Below are positions 35,208 through 43,489 of a stretch of 45,366 nt of DNA, one piece after another. Each line of letters opens with the position of its first letter. Position 1 is the stretch's first letter. This stretch comes from Ferruginibacter sp. (GTDB lineage Bacteria > Bacteroidota > Bacteroidia > Chitinophagales > Chitinophagaceae), in NCBI GenBank assembly GCA_025352625.1, contig JANXSR010000189.1, positions 1 to 45,366 on the forward strand. Direction: 5' to 3'. The position numbers were made by a program, and so were the translations under genes. The notes beneath the pieces were generated by a model. That model saw nothing but the letters and a program-made list of their open reading frames with translations. It ran no database searches and had not been told where the DNA came from.

Positions 35208-37688
35208 TCAGTTAAAAATATTTTTTCCGGCAGCAGGTGTGGCTGGCGCCTGCATGCCCGAACTTAAAGACAGCCGTAAACCATTTTGTTGTATATCTTT
35301 TAATATTGCCGGTGCGTTTTCCATTTCATCGACCAGCTGCATAATTTTGTCCATATCTTGTTTAAACAATCGCTTCTCATCCATCTGATCCATTTCCTTC
35401 ATAATTTTTTGCATATTGTTTTCCCGTTCTTTCATCTCTTCATATTGATCCATTTTATTAACCTCCTCCATCATTTTGTCTAACGATTTTTTCAATGCTT
35501 CCTGTCCGGCGATTTTCTGTTCCAACTCTTTTATTTTTTCTATCACATGTTCATACGCTTCCAGCTCTTTCACCTTTTTCATCATTCTTTCTAATTCCTT
35601 TTTTAAAATATCTTTTGATGATTTTACATCGTCGCAATCGGAACTCATCATTTTTTTAAGCAGGTCATTCGCCAGCATATCTTTTAAGCGGGGCAGCGGG
35701 GTCAGTTCGTCATCAGCACTTGCTTTAGGTTTGTTGTTGATTTTTTTCAGCATATCTGTCAGCCTGTTATCGATGGCTTTGTTAACGGCAGCGTCGCTTG
35801 GTACGGGTGTTGTTCCGTTTTTTGCATTGATCCTTTTCATGGCATTCAGCAAACCATTATCCATCGCTTTATCAACATCTGCGGAGGAAGGTGTAACACT
35901 GCCATCGGCAGTTTTTGCAGAAAAGCTATTGCCAGGTTGCGCTATTGAATTATTACCAGCTCCATAAGCGATAGAAGTGTTGGGCACTTTAACAGCCGCA
36001 TTTTTTTTAATGCCGAGGTTATTATTATCAAAGTTTTTTACCGCATTGGAAAGCTGCTGCCACTCACTTCCCGTGGGTATGCTTACTACAGCCGGGCAAT
36101 AAAAGTTAGGGACTTCCGGCATAGGCACATTCATTTTTCCGTCAGATTTTTGGTTGACGCATGTTTTGGCTATGGCTTCCTGATCGCTCAATGCATCACT
36201 ATAGAACCCCTTTAATGCGCCGGTCCAACCGACGCATTCTGTGAGTACACTATTTTTCGGGTTGCCAGCAATATACCACGACCAGGTGCAGAACGCATTT
36301 AGCCACATCCTGAATTCCTCAATACGCTGTGCATGAAACGCCCTTATAAGTGGGTTAACATGCTGCAGAAATTCATTGTTCCTTCTGTCGTAATCCGGGC
36401 ATTTATCATTTTCGCCCGACTTGCTGCTGATCTTTCTTTGCTGATCAATCTCTTTTCGTAATGCTTCATATTGTTTCTGTTTTTCCTCGCTCCAGGTTTT
36501 CATGTAGTACATCAGTATTTTTTCAACAATCACTGCAGTCTTACTCATCATATTCAATCCTTTAATACTTTCATTGGCCATTGTTTTCACAAATTCTTCT
36601 TCGCCTTTATCCTGCAGATTATCCAGTTCTTTACCGGCTGCATTCTGCAGGCCTTCTATTTTTTTGTCCAATGCTTCCAGCATATCACCATAGCTGTTTT
36701 TTATCCTCATATCATTTTCATAACCATTTACATTATCTGATAAATCAGGAATCTTAATCCAGTCCTTTGGAAAATATTCATAGATGGTGATGGCTTTTTT
36801 TATTTTATCAAAATCTATTTTTTCAATACGGCTCTGTCCATTATTATTATTCAACAATTTTTCTGTAAAGGGGTTGGCATTAGATTCCAACGATTTAACA
36901 TAGGCATCATTTGCTTTAATTGGGTCGCCAAAAAGTTCCTCCATTAAACCACCGCAATCCATTGCTTCGGTATGGCCAGGGTTGATGCGGATAGCCATAC
37001 CCGAATAAAGGCGGGCACTGTCTGTTTCACCCAGCCCCAGCCATGCGTATGCCATATTGTTTAATACCGTACTGTTAGAAGGCGCATCATCTGTCAATTT
37101 ATTTAACACAGGTATGGCTTGTTCGGGATATCCATATTGTGTAAGTAATGAAGCCAGGTTATTTTGTGCGTTTAAATTACCGGCATCTGCCTGTACAGAC
37201 TTTGCAGCAATTGCCATGGCAGCCTGCGGATGCCCCTGTAACATGCATAGCACGGCAGCATTTTCCAACTGTGCTGAAGTAGCCGCTTTTGCAGCGATTG
37301 ATTTAATCAATGCAATTTCTGCAGCATCTCCTTTTGCAATAATTTTATTGTACAGGTTGCCGGCATAGGGTGATACCTCGGCAGCGGTTAATTTCTTTTT
37401 GGATGTAGCATTTATTTTTGAAACATCTTTTTTAACTACCAATTGCTTGTTGGCGGTAAATTCAGTGTAGTCAGCTGTTCTAGCATTCTGATCCATCAGC
37501 GCCGGCATAATTCCACCCATCATTTTTTTCATCTCCGCTTTTTCTTCAGCACTCATATCCTTCGTCGCTTCCTCCATCATCTTATCCATCTCTTTTTGCC
37601 CGGGCGCTTTTTGTTTTGGTTTAGGCTGCGCAATAGAAGTTTGAAAAAAAAGAATCAATAGACCGGTGATTAAAAAAAACTTTTTCAT
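35208..37688 (-). CDS. Large exported TPR and coiled-coil protein
   Basis: An 826-residue protein. The ATG at 37688 is chosen over 37706 because it gives a signal peptide (MKKFFLITGLLILFFQTSIA). A Met/Lys/Glu-rich segment follows (about 30-60), then TPR-like repeats (about 130-260; NLASLLTQYGYPEQAIPVLN, NNMAYAWLGLGETDSARLYS), a long mixed region with several cysteines, and an internal imperfect repeat (DVDKAMDNGLLNAMKRINAK against AVNKAIDNRLTDMLKKINNK). A C-terminal coiled coil of about 130 residues is made of Lys/Glu/Met heptads. It is the first gene of the minus-strand array, divergent from the histidine kinase across a 348-base spacer. Probably a periplasmic assembly scaffold. Confidence 0.7.
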   Translation of the reverse strand: MKKFFLITGLLILFFQTSIAQPKPKQKAPGQKEMDKMMEEATKDMSAEEKAEMKKMMGGIMPALMDQNARTADYTEFTANKQLVVKKDVSKINATSKKKLTAAEVSPYAGNLYNKIIAKGDAAEIALIKSIAAKAATSAQLENAAVLCMLQGHPQAAMAIAAKSVQADAGNLNAQNNLASLLTQYGYPEQAIPVLNKLTDDAPSNSTVLNNMAYAWLGLGETDSARLYSGMAIRINPGHTEAMDCGGLMEELFGDPIKANDAYVKSLESNANPFTEKLLNNNNGQSRIEKIDFDKIKKAITIYEYFPKDWIKIPDLSDNVNGYENDMRIKNSYGDMLEALDKKIEGLQNAAGKELDNLQDKGEEEFVKTMANESIKGLNMMSKTAVIVEKILMYYMKTWSEEKQKQYEALRKEIDQQRKISSKSGENDKCPDYDRRNNEFLQHVNPLIRAFHAQRIEEFRMWLNAFCTWSWYIAGNPKNSVLTECVGWTGALKGFYSDALSDQEAIAKTCVNQKSDGKMNVPMPEVPNFYCPAVVSIPTGSEWQQLSNAVKNFDNNNLGIKKNAAVKVPNTSIAYGAGNNSIAQPGNSFSAKTADGSVTPSSADVDKAMDNGLLNAMKRINAKNGTTPVPSDAAVNKAIDNRLTDMLKKINNKPKASADDELTPLPRLKDMLANDLLKKMMSSDCDDVKSSKDILKKELERMMKKVKELEAYEHVIEKIKELEQKIAGQEALKKSLDKMMEEVNKMDQYEEMKERENNMQKIMKEMDQMDEKRLFKQDMDKIMQLVDEMENAPAILKDIQQNGLRLSLSSGMQAPATPAAGKNIFN

Positions 37689-37706
37689 ACCTGTTAATTT
37701 ATACAT

Positions 37707-38036
37707 GCACTGTTTATTAGAAAAATTACTGCAAGCTGTTGTATACTATTTTATTGCTGAAGTAAAATGATCTTTTTTCGTATTGTTATTATTTTATCTT
37801 TACTGCAAATGCAGGATGTATTATGTCAAAATTTATTCAATTAGCATATCCGTTTTGCATTGGTGAACAAGAGGAAGCGACGATGGCAATGCTGTATTTC
37901 ATTGTGCTTAATTTCGTTTTGTAAAAATGTCATATTTATAGCAACGGACGTATCCCTGAAAAACAGGATTTTTAATGCACAAAAAATCATGGAAAAAAGG
38001 GATAGCATATTTTTTTTAAGTAATTAGTTTTACAAG
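37707..38036. other. Divergent regulatory region, array versus two-component system
   Basis: No coding sequence is visible. The spacer separates the first array gene (minus) from the histidine kinase (plus). It contains shared promoter site 5 at 37922-37973, directed toward the array, which implies a leader of about 230 bases for the TPR gene. The rest is AT-rich. No terminator or riboswitch was recognised. Confidence 0.5.
37922..37973 (-). promoter_or_regulatory. Shared inverted-repeat promoter element, site 5
   Basis: CCTGAAAAACAGG followed by an AT-rich tract (plus strand, within 37952-37973) has CATTTTTA on the minus strand at exactly the 22-base spacing (37922-37929). The octamer is a weak match to TAnnTTTG. 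The element faces the array but also lies 64 bases upstream of the histidine kinase start, so one bound protein could affect both directions. Confidence 0.45.
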
Positions 38037-40019
38037 ATGAAATCAACACTGTTTACAGTTTTAATTTTTTTGTTGTGTGAGTCAGGGATAGTATATGCGC
38101 AGCAATATAATAAAGACAGTGTGCAGCACATCATTGAGGGTATTCGTAAAATGCCCCTTGATACTTCGAGCCTGAGACAATTGAGAGAACTGGGTTATGA
38201 TCTTAGGGAAACAGACAGTGCAATGTCAAAGCACCTGCTGGACGAGGCATTAACTAAAAGTATCGCTTTCGGCGAAACGGATGCTATCACGAACAGTTAC
38301 CGGATGCTGGGCCTTTGGTACAGCTATTTTAGTTTAAGAGACAACGCGTTGGATTGTCAGCGGGCATCATTACAATCAGCAAAACGTAATAATCATTTAT
38401 ACCTGGAGGCGGGAGCCAATTTTAATATCGGCAATATTAAATACTGGAAAGGCGAATACGATAGCTGCATTGATTATTATTTAAAAACAGCGGCATTGTA
38501 TGATGACCCAACAATATTCAATGATAAAACGCTACAGCAAAAAATACTGGATAAAAGGAAGTCTGACTTGTATTGCAATATGAGTGCTGTATTCAATACG
38601 TTGAAAAATTTACCGAAGGCAGATGAGTATATCGACAAGGCCTTAGCTATTGCAGAAAGTATTAAAAATGATGCGGCTTTTGCTTTTTACATACAACAAA
38701 AAGCCGATAATTATTTTGAAAACGGCGATGTAGAAAAAGCATTACGCACCCGCCTGAAATATTTACCAAAACTTGAACAAGGCATTTTACCAAAAACGTA
38801 TTTGCAGGGAGCTTATCAAAATATTGCACAGGAGTATTTTGAGATGGAGAAAATGGATTCATCTAAAATGTTTGCACAAAAAAGTTTGCAAACATCTGAT
38901 GAATTACACATTAATGACGGCATTGCCGGTGCCAACTGGCAGTTAGCAAGAATTGCTTTAAAGGAAAAGCAGTTTACTTTGGCAGGCAGTTATTTGGATA
39001 AAAGCAGTAGTTATTATTTACAAAGCGGGGATCCTGCGGATAAAAAAGATTACTTCGATGTAATGCGGCAGTTACTATTTGCCGAAGGAAAGTATAAAGA
39101 GGCTTACAGCTATTATGAAAATTATATTTCATTAAACGATAGCCTGCTGAATGGCGAAAGAACCAGGCAGTTCTCCGACCGAGAGGCCAAATACCAGTCA
39201 GAGAAAAAAGATACCCAGATACAATTACAGCAAGCATCCCTCAAACAAAAAAATACCATTAATTATTTATTGGCAGGCGCCGCAATAGCATTATTGACCA
39301 TTGGTTTGTTGATAGTACGTAATTATAAACACCAGCAAACGATTCACCAACAAAGGATAAATGACCTGGAAACGGAAAAGCAACTAACTGCTACTGAAGC
39401 TGTATTAAAAGGCGAAGAACAGGAACGAACAAGACTGGCCAAAGATTTGCATGATGGACTCGGTGGAATGCTCAGTGGTATAAAATATTCGTTTCAAAAT
39501 ATGAAAGGCAACTTAATAATGACGCCTGACAATGCACAGGCTTTTGAACGCAGCATGGATATGCTGGACAGTTCTATAAAGGAAATGCGCAGGGTGGCAC
39601 ACAATATGATGCCGGAAGCGCTGGTAAAGTTTGGACTAGACACCGCATTAAAAGATTTTTGTAACGATATTAATTTATCCGGCGCATTGCAGGTATCTTA
39701 CCAGTCAATTGGGCTCGAAAATGTAGTGATAGACCAAACAACGGCTATTACTATTTACCGCATTGTGCAGGAATTAATTAATAATACAATGAAACATGCA
39801 GCTGCTAAAAGTACCATTGTGCAGGTAACAAAAACAAATGGCCAGCTTTCAGTAACAGTAGAAGATGATGGTAAAGGTTTTGATACAAGTATTTTAAAAC
39901 AATCAAAAGGGATTGGCTGGGATAATATTAAAAACCGCATCGATTTTTTAAAAGGAAAACTGGATGTTAGATCAGAAACCGGCAAAGGAACTTCTGTGTT
40001 GATAGAATTAAATGTATGA
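38037..40019 (+). CDS. TPR-containing sensor histidine kinase, NarX-like core
   Basis: A 660-residue membrane kinase. A signal sequence (MKSTLFTVLIFLLCESGIVY) is followed by a periplasmic TPR sensor region (about 60-375; KNLPKADEYIDKALAIAESI), a single transmembrane helix (about 408-427), a short coiled coil, a HisKA_3 dimerisation domain with phospho-acceptor His472 in AKDLHDGLGG, and a HATPase domain with ELINNTMKHA (579-588), DDGKGFD (610-616) and GIGWDNIKNR. All catalytic boxes are present. The stop codon overlaps the start of the response-regulator gene (ATGA), so the pair is co-translated. Periplasmic TPR sensing suggests that it monitors a protein or peptide outside the cytoplasm, possibly the array products (inference). 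Confidence 0.9.
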   Translation: MKSTLFTVLIFLLCESGIVYAQQYNKDSVQHIIEGIRKMPLDTSSLRQLRELGYDLRETDSAMSKHLLDEALTKSIAFGETDAITNSYRMLGLWYSYFSLRDNALDCQRASLQSAKRNNHLYLEAGANFNIGNIKYWKGEYDSCIDYYLKTAALYDDPTIFNDKTLQQKILDKRKSDLYCNMSAVFNTLKNLPKADEYIDKALAIAESIKNDAAFAFYIQQKADNYFENGDVEKALRTRLKYLPKLEQGILPKTYLQGAYQNIAQEYFEMEKMDSSKMFAQKSLQTSDELHINDGIAGANWQLARIALKEKQFTLAGSYLDKSSSYYLQSGDPADKKDYFDVMRQLLFAEGKYKEAYSYYENYISLNDSLLNGERTRQFSDREAKYQSEKKDTQIQLQQASLKQKNTINYLLAGAAIALLTIGLLIVRNYKHQQTIHQQRINDLETEKQLTATEAVLKGEEQERTRLAKDLHDGLGGMLSGIKYSFQNMKGNLIMTPDNAQAFERSMDMLDSSIKEMRRVAHNMMPEALVKFGLDTALKDFCNDINLSGALQVSYQSIGLENVVIDQTTAITIYRIVQELINNTMKHAAAKSTIVQVTKTNGQLSVTVEDDGKGFDTSILKQSKGIGWDNIKNRIDFLKGKLDVRSETGKGTSVLIELNV

Positions 40020-40636
40020 CAAAAATAAAGGTATTTATTGTAGACGATCATTACATGGTGATTGAAGGGATACGGTCACTTCTGCAAAATGAGGAGGGAA
40101 TAGAATGGTCTGGTCATGCTACCAATGCTGCATCCTGCCTGGCTTTTTTGCAACAGCAATTGCCTGATGTAATTTTAATGGACATCAATCTTCCAGACAA
40201 AAACGGAATAGACCTTTGTAAGGAAGTGAAAGAAAAATATCCCTCCGTTTTTATATTGGGTCTTAGCACATTTAACCAGCAAAGCTTTATACAAAAAATG
40301 ATGAGTAATGGAGCCTCAGGCTATGTATTAAAAAATGCCACGCAGGAAGAACTGATGGAAGCTATTGAAACTGTATCAAAAGGAAAAACCTATTTAAGTG
40401 ACGAGGTTGCAGCCTCTTTGCGAAAAGAAGTACCATCTGAAATACCAGTTGTAACAAGACGTGAAAAAGAAGTATTGTTGTTGATTGCAGATGGCCTTAC
40501 CAATGCAGAAATTGCTAAACAGCTTTTTTTAAGTACCACCACTGTTGATACCCATAGAAAAAATTTACTTGCAAAATTTGATGTAAAAAATACAGCCTCT
40601 TTAATTAAAAGAGCAGCACAGTTGCAATTGCTTTAA
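40016..40636 (+). CDS. NarL/LuxR-type response regulator
   Basis: A 206-residue regulator: receiver domain (about 1-120) with acidic pocket Asp10/Asp11, phospho-acceptor Asp56 in LMDINLP, switch Thr85 and Lys106, then a C-terminal LuxR-type helix-turn-helix (about 143-205; VTRREKEVLLLIADGLTNAE, TTTVDTHRKNLLAKF). It begins at an ATG overlapping the kinase stop codon by four bases. NarL-type regulators usually bind inverted repeats as dimers and activate from sites next to the promoter, which fits the dyads found in the array. It converges on the next gene with only 8 bases between stop codons. Confidence 0.93.
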   Translation: MTKIKVFIVDDHYMVIEGIRSLLQNEEGIEWSGHATNAASCLAFLQQQLPDVILMDINLPDKNGIDLCKEVKEKYPSVFILGLSTFNQQSFIQKMMSNGASGYVLKNATQEELMEAIETVSKGKTYLSDEVAASLRKEVPSEIPVVTRREKEVLLLIADGLTNAEIAKQLFLSTTTVDTHRKNLLAKFDVKNTASLIKRAAQLQLL

Positions 40637-40644
40637 TCAAATAA

Positions 40645-40995
40645 TTATTGCAACGTAATTTCATCTGGCTGAGTAACCACAATTTCAATTTTTCCTTTGT
40701 AGTCTTGTAAAGTGCCGGTAACACAAATCTTTTTATTGTCGTAAAGCGAGGCCGGGGTTTCTTTAAAGTTTGGCAGATCTTTTGCAAATATTACAATCGT
40801 TAATGGCGAATTAGGATAAGATGCACCCATGTTAATGAATGTCATTTTTTCCAATGCCTTAACACCAAATACTTCTGAGCATACTACTGCTTTTTCACCG
40901 ATATGACTACTAACAGAATCAACAGGTACTTTTGTTTGAGCAAATAAGATATTAGTGAAAGTGGTGAAGGCAATGACGAGGATTATTAAACGCAT
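40645..40995 (-). CDS. Exported OB-fold (tRNA_anti-like) protein
   Basis: A 116-residue protein with a signal peptide (MRLIILVIAFTTFTNILFAQ) followed by a small OB-fold-like domain: HIGEKAVVCSEVFGVKAL, FINMGASYPNSPLTIVIF and ICVTGTLQDYKGKIEIVV, ending in QPDEITLQ. The pattern is that of periplasmic relatives of nucleic-acid-binding OB folds. In this location it more probably binds small ligands or peptides. It is convergent with the response-regulator gene and monocistronic. Confidence 0.7.
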   Translation of the reverse strand: MRLIILVIAFTTFTNILFAQTKVPVDSVSSHIGEKAVVCSEVFGVKALEKMTFINMGASYPNSPLTIVIFAKDLPNFKETPASLYDNKKICVTGTLQDYKGKIEIVVTQPDEITLQ

Positions 40996-41081
40996 TGTAC
41001 AAATTTAGGCAAATAGTTAATTATTATTTTACCTTTTGAAACTATCAATAGTAATAATTTTTAAAAGAGTAAACAATCAGC

Positions 41082-41849
41082 TCAGTTGGCACCTATGATT
41101 GTATAAAACGATTCAATTGCGGCAAGTAATAAATTAGCTGTAATTTTTTCTCCTTCTTTAACAGTGGCTTTAACCTGCTTTGCGATTATTTGAATATTGG
41201 CACGGGATAGCACATACTTTTTTGAAATAAATAATAAATCCACATCATCAGCCAGGGTAACGGCTTCAGTAAAGGAGTTTTGCCACAGTCTTAGTCTCTC
41301 AGCAGGTGTTGGCACAGGAAAATTAATTACAAAATGAAACCTTCTGATAAATGCTTTATCTATGTTCCCTTTTACATTCGAGGCGAGTATTGCGAGCCCT
41401 GAATATTCTTCCATTCGTTGCAGCAGGTAATTAACTTCGGTATTGGTATAGCGGTCATGTGCATCTTTAACATTTGATCGCTTACCAAATAAAGCAGTTG
41501 CTTCATCAAAAAATAATATCCAGTTTTTATCTTCAGCTTTGGCAAAAATTTGTTCAAGATTCTTTTCAGTTTCACCAATGTATTTGGATACCACTTTTGA
41601 AAGATCAATTTTATAAACAGGTTTGTGAAACTCTTTTCCCAGTAATTCTGTAGTAAGCGTTTTGCTTAAATTTGACTGGCCGGATAAAAATATGCGGCAG
41701 CCTGTTTTTGATGTTGTATTTACACCCTCATTCGAATTTTGTTTAAGCCAGTTTTTTATTGCTGCAATTTTTTTTAGTGCTGCTTTACCCAGCACTAAAT
41801 CATCCCAGGAAAGATCAGTTGAGAGGAGTGATTGATTAGCAGTTGCCAT
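41082..41849 (-). CDS. AAA-family ATPase with altered P-loop
   Basis: A 255-residue single-domain AAA ATPase. The Walker A position reads GQSNLSKT (57-64), that is GxxxxSKT, with Ser62 where nearly all members have Gly. Walker B is ILFFDEATALFG with Asp115/Glu116, sensor 1 is Asn158 (LAILASNVKGNID), and the arginine-finger region is FIRRFHF (Arg169/Arg170). The layout (FFDEA, then RRFHFVINFPVP) resembles ATPases found with contractile injection systems and similar CDC48-like ATPases in Bacteroidota, but no sheath, tube or baseplate genes are nearby. It may be an orphan. Confidence 0.8.
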   Translation of the reverse strand: MATANQSLLSTDLSWDDLVLGKAALKKIAAIKNWLKQNSNEGVNTTSKTGCRIFLSGQSNLSKTLTTELLGKEFHKPVYKIDLSKVVSKYIGETEKNLEQIFAKAEDKNWILFFDEATALFGKRSNVKDAHDRYTNTEVNYLLQRMEEYSGLAILASNVKGNIDKAFIRRFHFVINFPVPTPAERLRLWQNSFTEAVTLADDVDLLFISKKYVLSRANIQIIAKQVKATVKEGEKITANLLLAAIESFYTIIGAN

Positions 41850-42102
41850 GTGTAAATGTAATAATATTATTTACCAAAAGAAAGTACATTGGGATAACTT
41901 TTTTATTAACAGCGCACCGCTAAAGGTATGATTTGGATATATTTTTTTCTTTCTAAAAGCCCGGATAAGCGTATTTTAAAAACAAAGAGTAGACGATTAA
42001 TTTTTAGATAACTTTTGCTCAGTTAAAAAGCAATTATCCACTCGGCGATGTTAACAATAAGGAGTACATGCAGGGTGTTATAATATTATGGCAGCACATC
42101 AC

Positions 42103-42678
42103 TTAAAAAACATTTTCACACAGGTCAATCATTTCTCTTCCTATCTCTGGTAAAAGGTTACTGTCTTTACCCTTATCCATTAAAATTGTTGCCACAGTTG
42201 TATAATACCAGGCCTGTTGTTCTTTACTGGCATTAAAACGACTCCATAATTTCTCGCCAATTTTTTTATGATCATACACAATCGAACGAAGGTTATCCAA
42301 TTTATCAGCAGCAGAAACCAATAACTGGTCAACCGAGGCTTCGTGTTGCAAAAAGTAAATGGTATGCTCTTTTCTTTCCCGCCAGGTACTTTCTTTTTCA
42401 ATGGCTTTCTTTTCCAGTTTATCCAATTCTGTAGCACCTCTTACAATTTCAGCAACTTGTTTACCAAAGTTTTTTTCAACATCATCAATCGTAACTGTTG
42501 TGTCTTCTACCACATCATGTAACAGGGCAGCAGCCAATACCTCATCGCTGCAATTGTTTTCAGCAACAATCCTGCATACATTTAGCAGGTGTACCATGTA
42601 AGGAATTTTAGTGCCCTTGCGATGCTGGTGTTGATGTTGCACTGTAGCAAAAACAAGTGCTTTTGAAACTATACTCAT
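42103..42678 (-). CDS. HD-domain hydrolase, MESH1/SpoT-like
   Basis: A 191-residue HD phosphohydrolase. HRKGTKIPYMVHLLNV supplies His30, ALLHDVVEDT supplies His54/Asp55 and SAADKLDNLRS supplies Asp125, the metal ligands of the (p)ppGpp hydrolase fold of SpoT and MESH1. There is no synthetase or regulatory TGS/ACT domain, so it is a stand-alone small hydrolase, possibly a small alarmone hydrolase. Substrate specificity cannot be settled by sequence alone. The gene is monocistronic, with AT-rich spacers on both sides. Confidence 0.82.
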   Translation of the reverse strand: MSIVSKALVFATVQHQHQHRKGTKIPYMVHLLNVCRIVAENNCSDEVLAAALLHDVVEDTTVTIDDVEKNFGKQVAEIVRGATELDKLEKKAIEKESTWRERKEHTIYFLQHEASVDQLLVSAADKLDNLRSIVYDHKKIGEKLWSRFNASKEQQAWYYTTVATILMDKGKDSNLLPEIGREMIDLCENVF

Positions 42679-42868
42679 TCTTTAGTTTTTAATTTAAGCC
42701 AGTACCGGGATTGATGTTTTTAACTTATTGTTTAGATGTTCATCAATTCATAAGGCTAAGTTACTGATGTCCGCAGATTATCTAAATTAATCAATCATTT
42801 GATGGGTGCAAAATATGCCTTATTGAATAAAGAAAAAGCATCTTGCTTTATAGCCCTCTTTGATAAAA

Positions 42869-42897
42869 AAAGGCTCGTGTTATTAACACGAACCTTT
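42869..42897 (-). terminator. Intrinsic terminator of the YceI operon
   Basis: A 13-bp stem with one mismatch (AAAGGCTCGTGTT against AACACGAACCTTT) and a three-base loop, followed on the minus strand by an unbroken T run. It lies 26 bases after the YceI stop codon and ends the operon that starts beyond 44855. Confidence 0.85.
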
Positions 42898-42922
42898 AGA
42901 AAAATTATATGTTTACTTTTTA

Positions 42923-43483
42923 TTACCTGTTATAGGGCTCATACTGACAATTAACTGAAACAACCACTGTTTCTGAAATTTGATTTGCCACAACAGCAGG
43001 TATCTTAATATTATAGTCCGCAAGCTTTACAGTAAACTTTGACTCTGCACTTACTTTTTTATCTGCAATGTGAATGGTTGCAGGGATAGTTACTTTATTT
43101 GTAACGCCATGCATAAGGAGACTTCCAGTAACTGTTACATTATAATTACCCTCTTTATTAAAATCAACCATCGAAGGATCAGTGATGGTGCCCTGAAAGA
43201 TAGCTTTCGGAAACTTGCTGCTTTCTATATAATTCTCATTAAAGTGTTCCTGCATCAATGCCTTTTCAAATTTAAAACCTGTATTAAGTACCTGAAAAGC
43301 TACCTCATTTTTTTGTGGATCAATGATGCTGAAAACTTCATTATTGTTGGCATCAATATTTTCAGCTGTTGTCTTTGAGAAAAAATTAATTTTTCCGTTA
43401 CGGGTAAATAACTTTCCCTGTGCATTAACGCCGGCAGTTGATAAAATAAGCATTGCCATGACGATTACTTTTACTTTTTTCAT
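42923..43483 (-). CDS. YceI-family periplasmic lipid-binding protein
   Basis: A 186-residue protein with a signal peptide (MKKVKVIVMAMLILSTAGVN, then AQ) and the YceI fold: KINFFSKTTAENIDANNNEV, ALMQEHFNENYIESSKFPKA and GSLLMHGVTNKVTIPATI. YceI beta-barrels bind long isoprenoid chains such as quinones in the periplasm. It is the last gene of an operon with a beta-barrel DUF5777 gene (6 bases upstream) and a cytochrome c lipoprotein gene, a setting that suggests a redox or quinone-linked role. Confidence 0.88.
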   Translation of the reverse strand: MKKVKVIVMAMLILSTAGVNAQGKLFTRNGKINFFSKTTAENIDANNNEVFSIIDPQKNEVAFQVLNTGFKFEKALMQEHFNENYIESSKFPKAIFQGTITDPSMVDFNKEGNYNVTVTGSLLMHGVTNKVTIPATIHIADKKVSAESKFTVKLADYNIKIPAVVANQISETVVVSVNCQYEPYNR

Positions 43484-43489
43484 AAAATA

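Noticed and set aside
35476-35967. 163-codon open frame on the plus strand
   Set aside because: It is antisense to the coiled-coil end of the large TPR protein; the Ser/Phe/Leu-rich translation is what complementing Lys/Glu/Met codons gives, and there is no start context.
23247-37688. Type IX secretion cargo array
   Set aside because: I looked at the C-termini of the array proteins and found no recognisable T9SS sorting domain; signal peptides alone do not support the claim.
41082-41849. Contractile injection system locus
   Set aside because: The ATPase resembles those linked to such systems, but no sheath, tube, spike or baseplate gene lies in the window.
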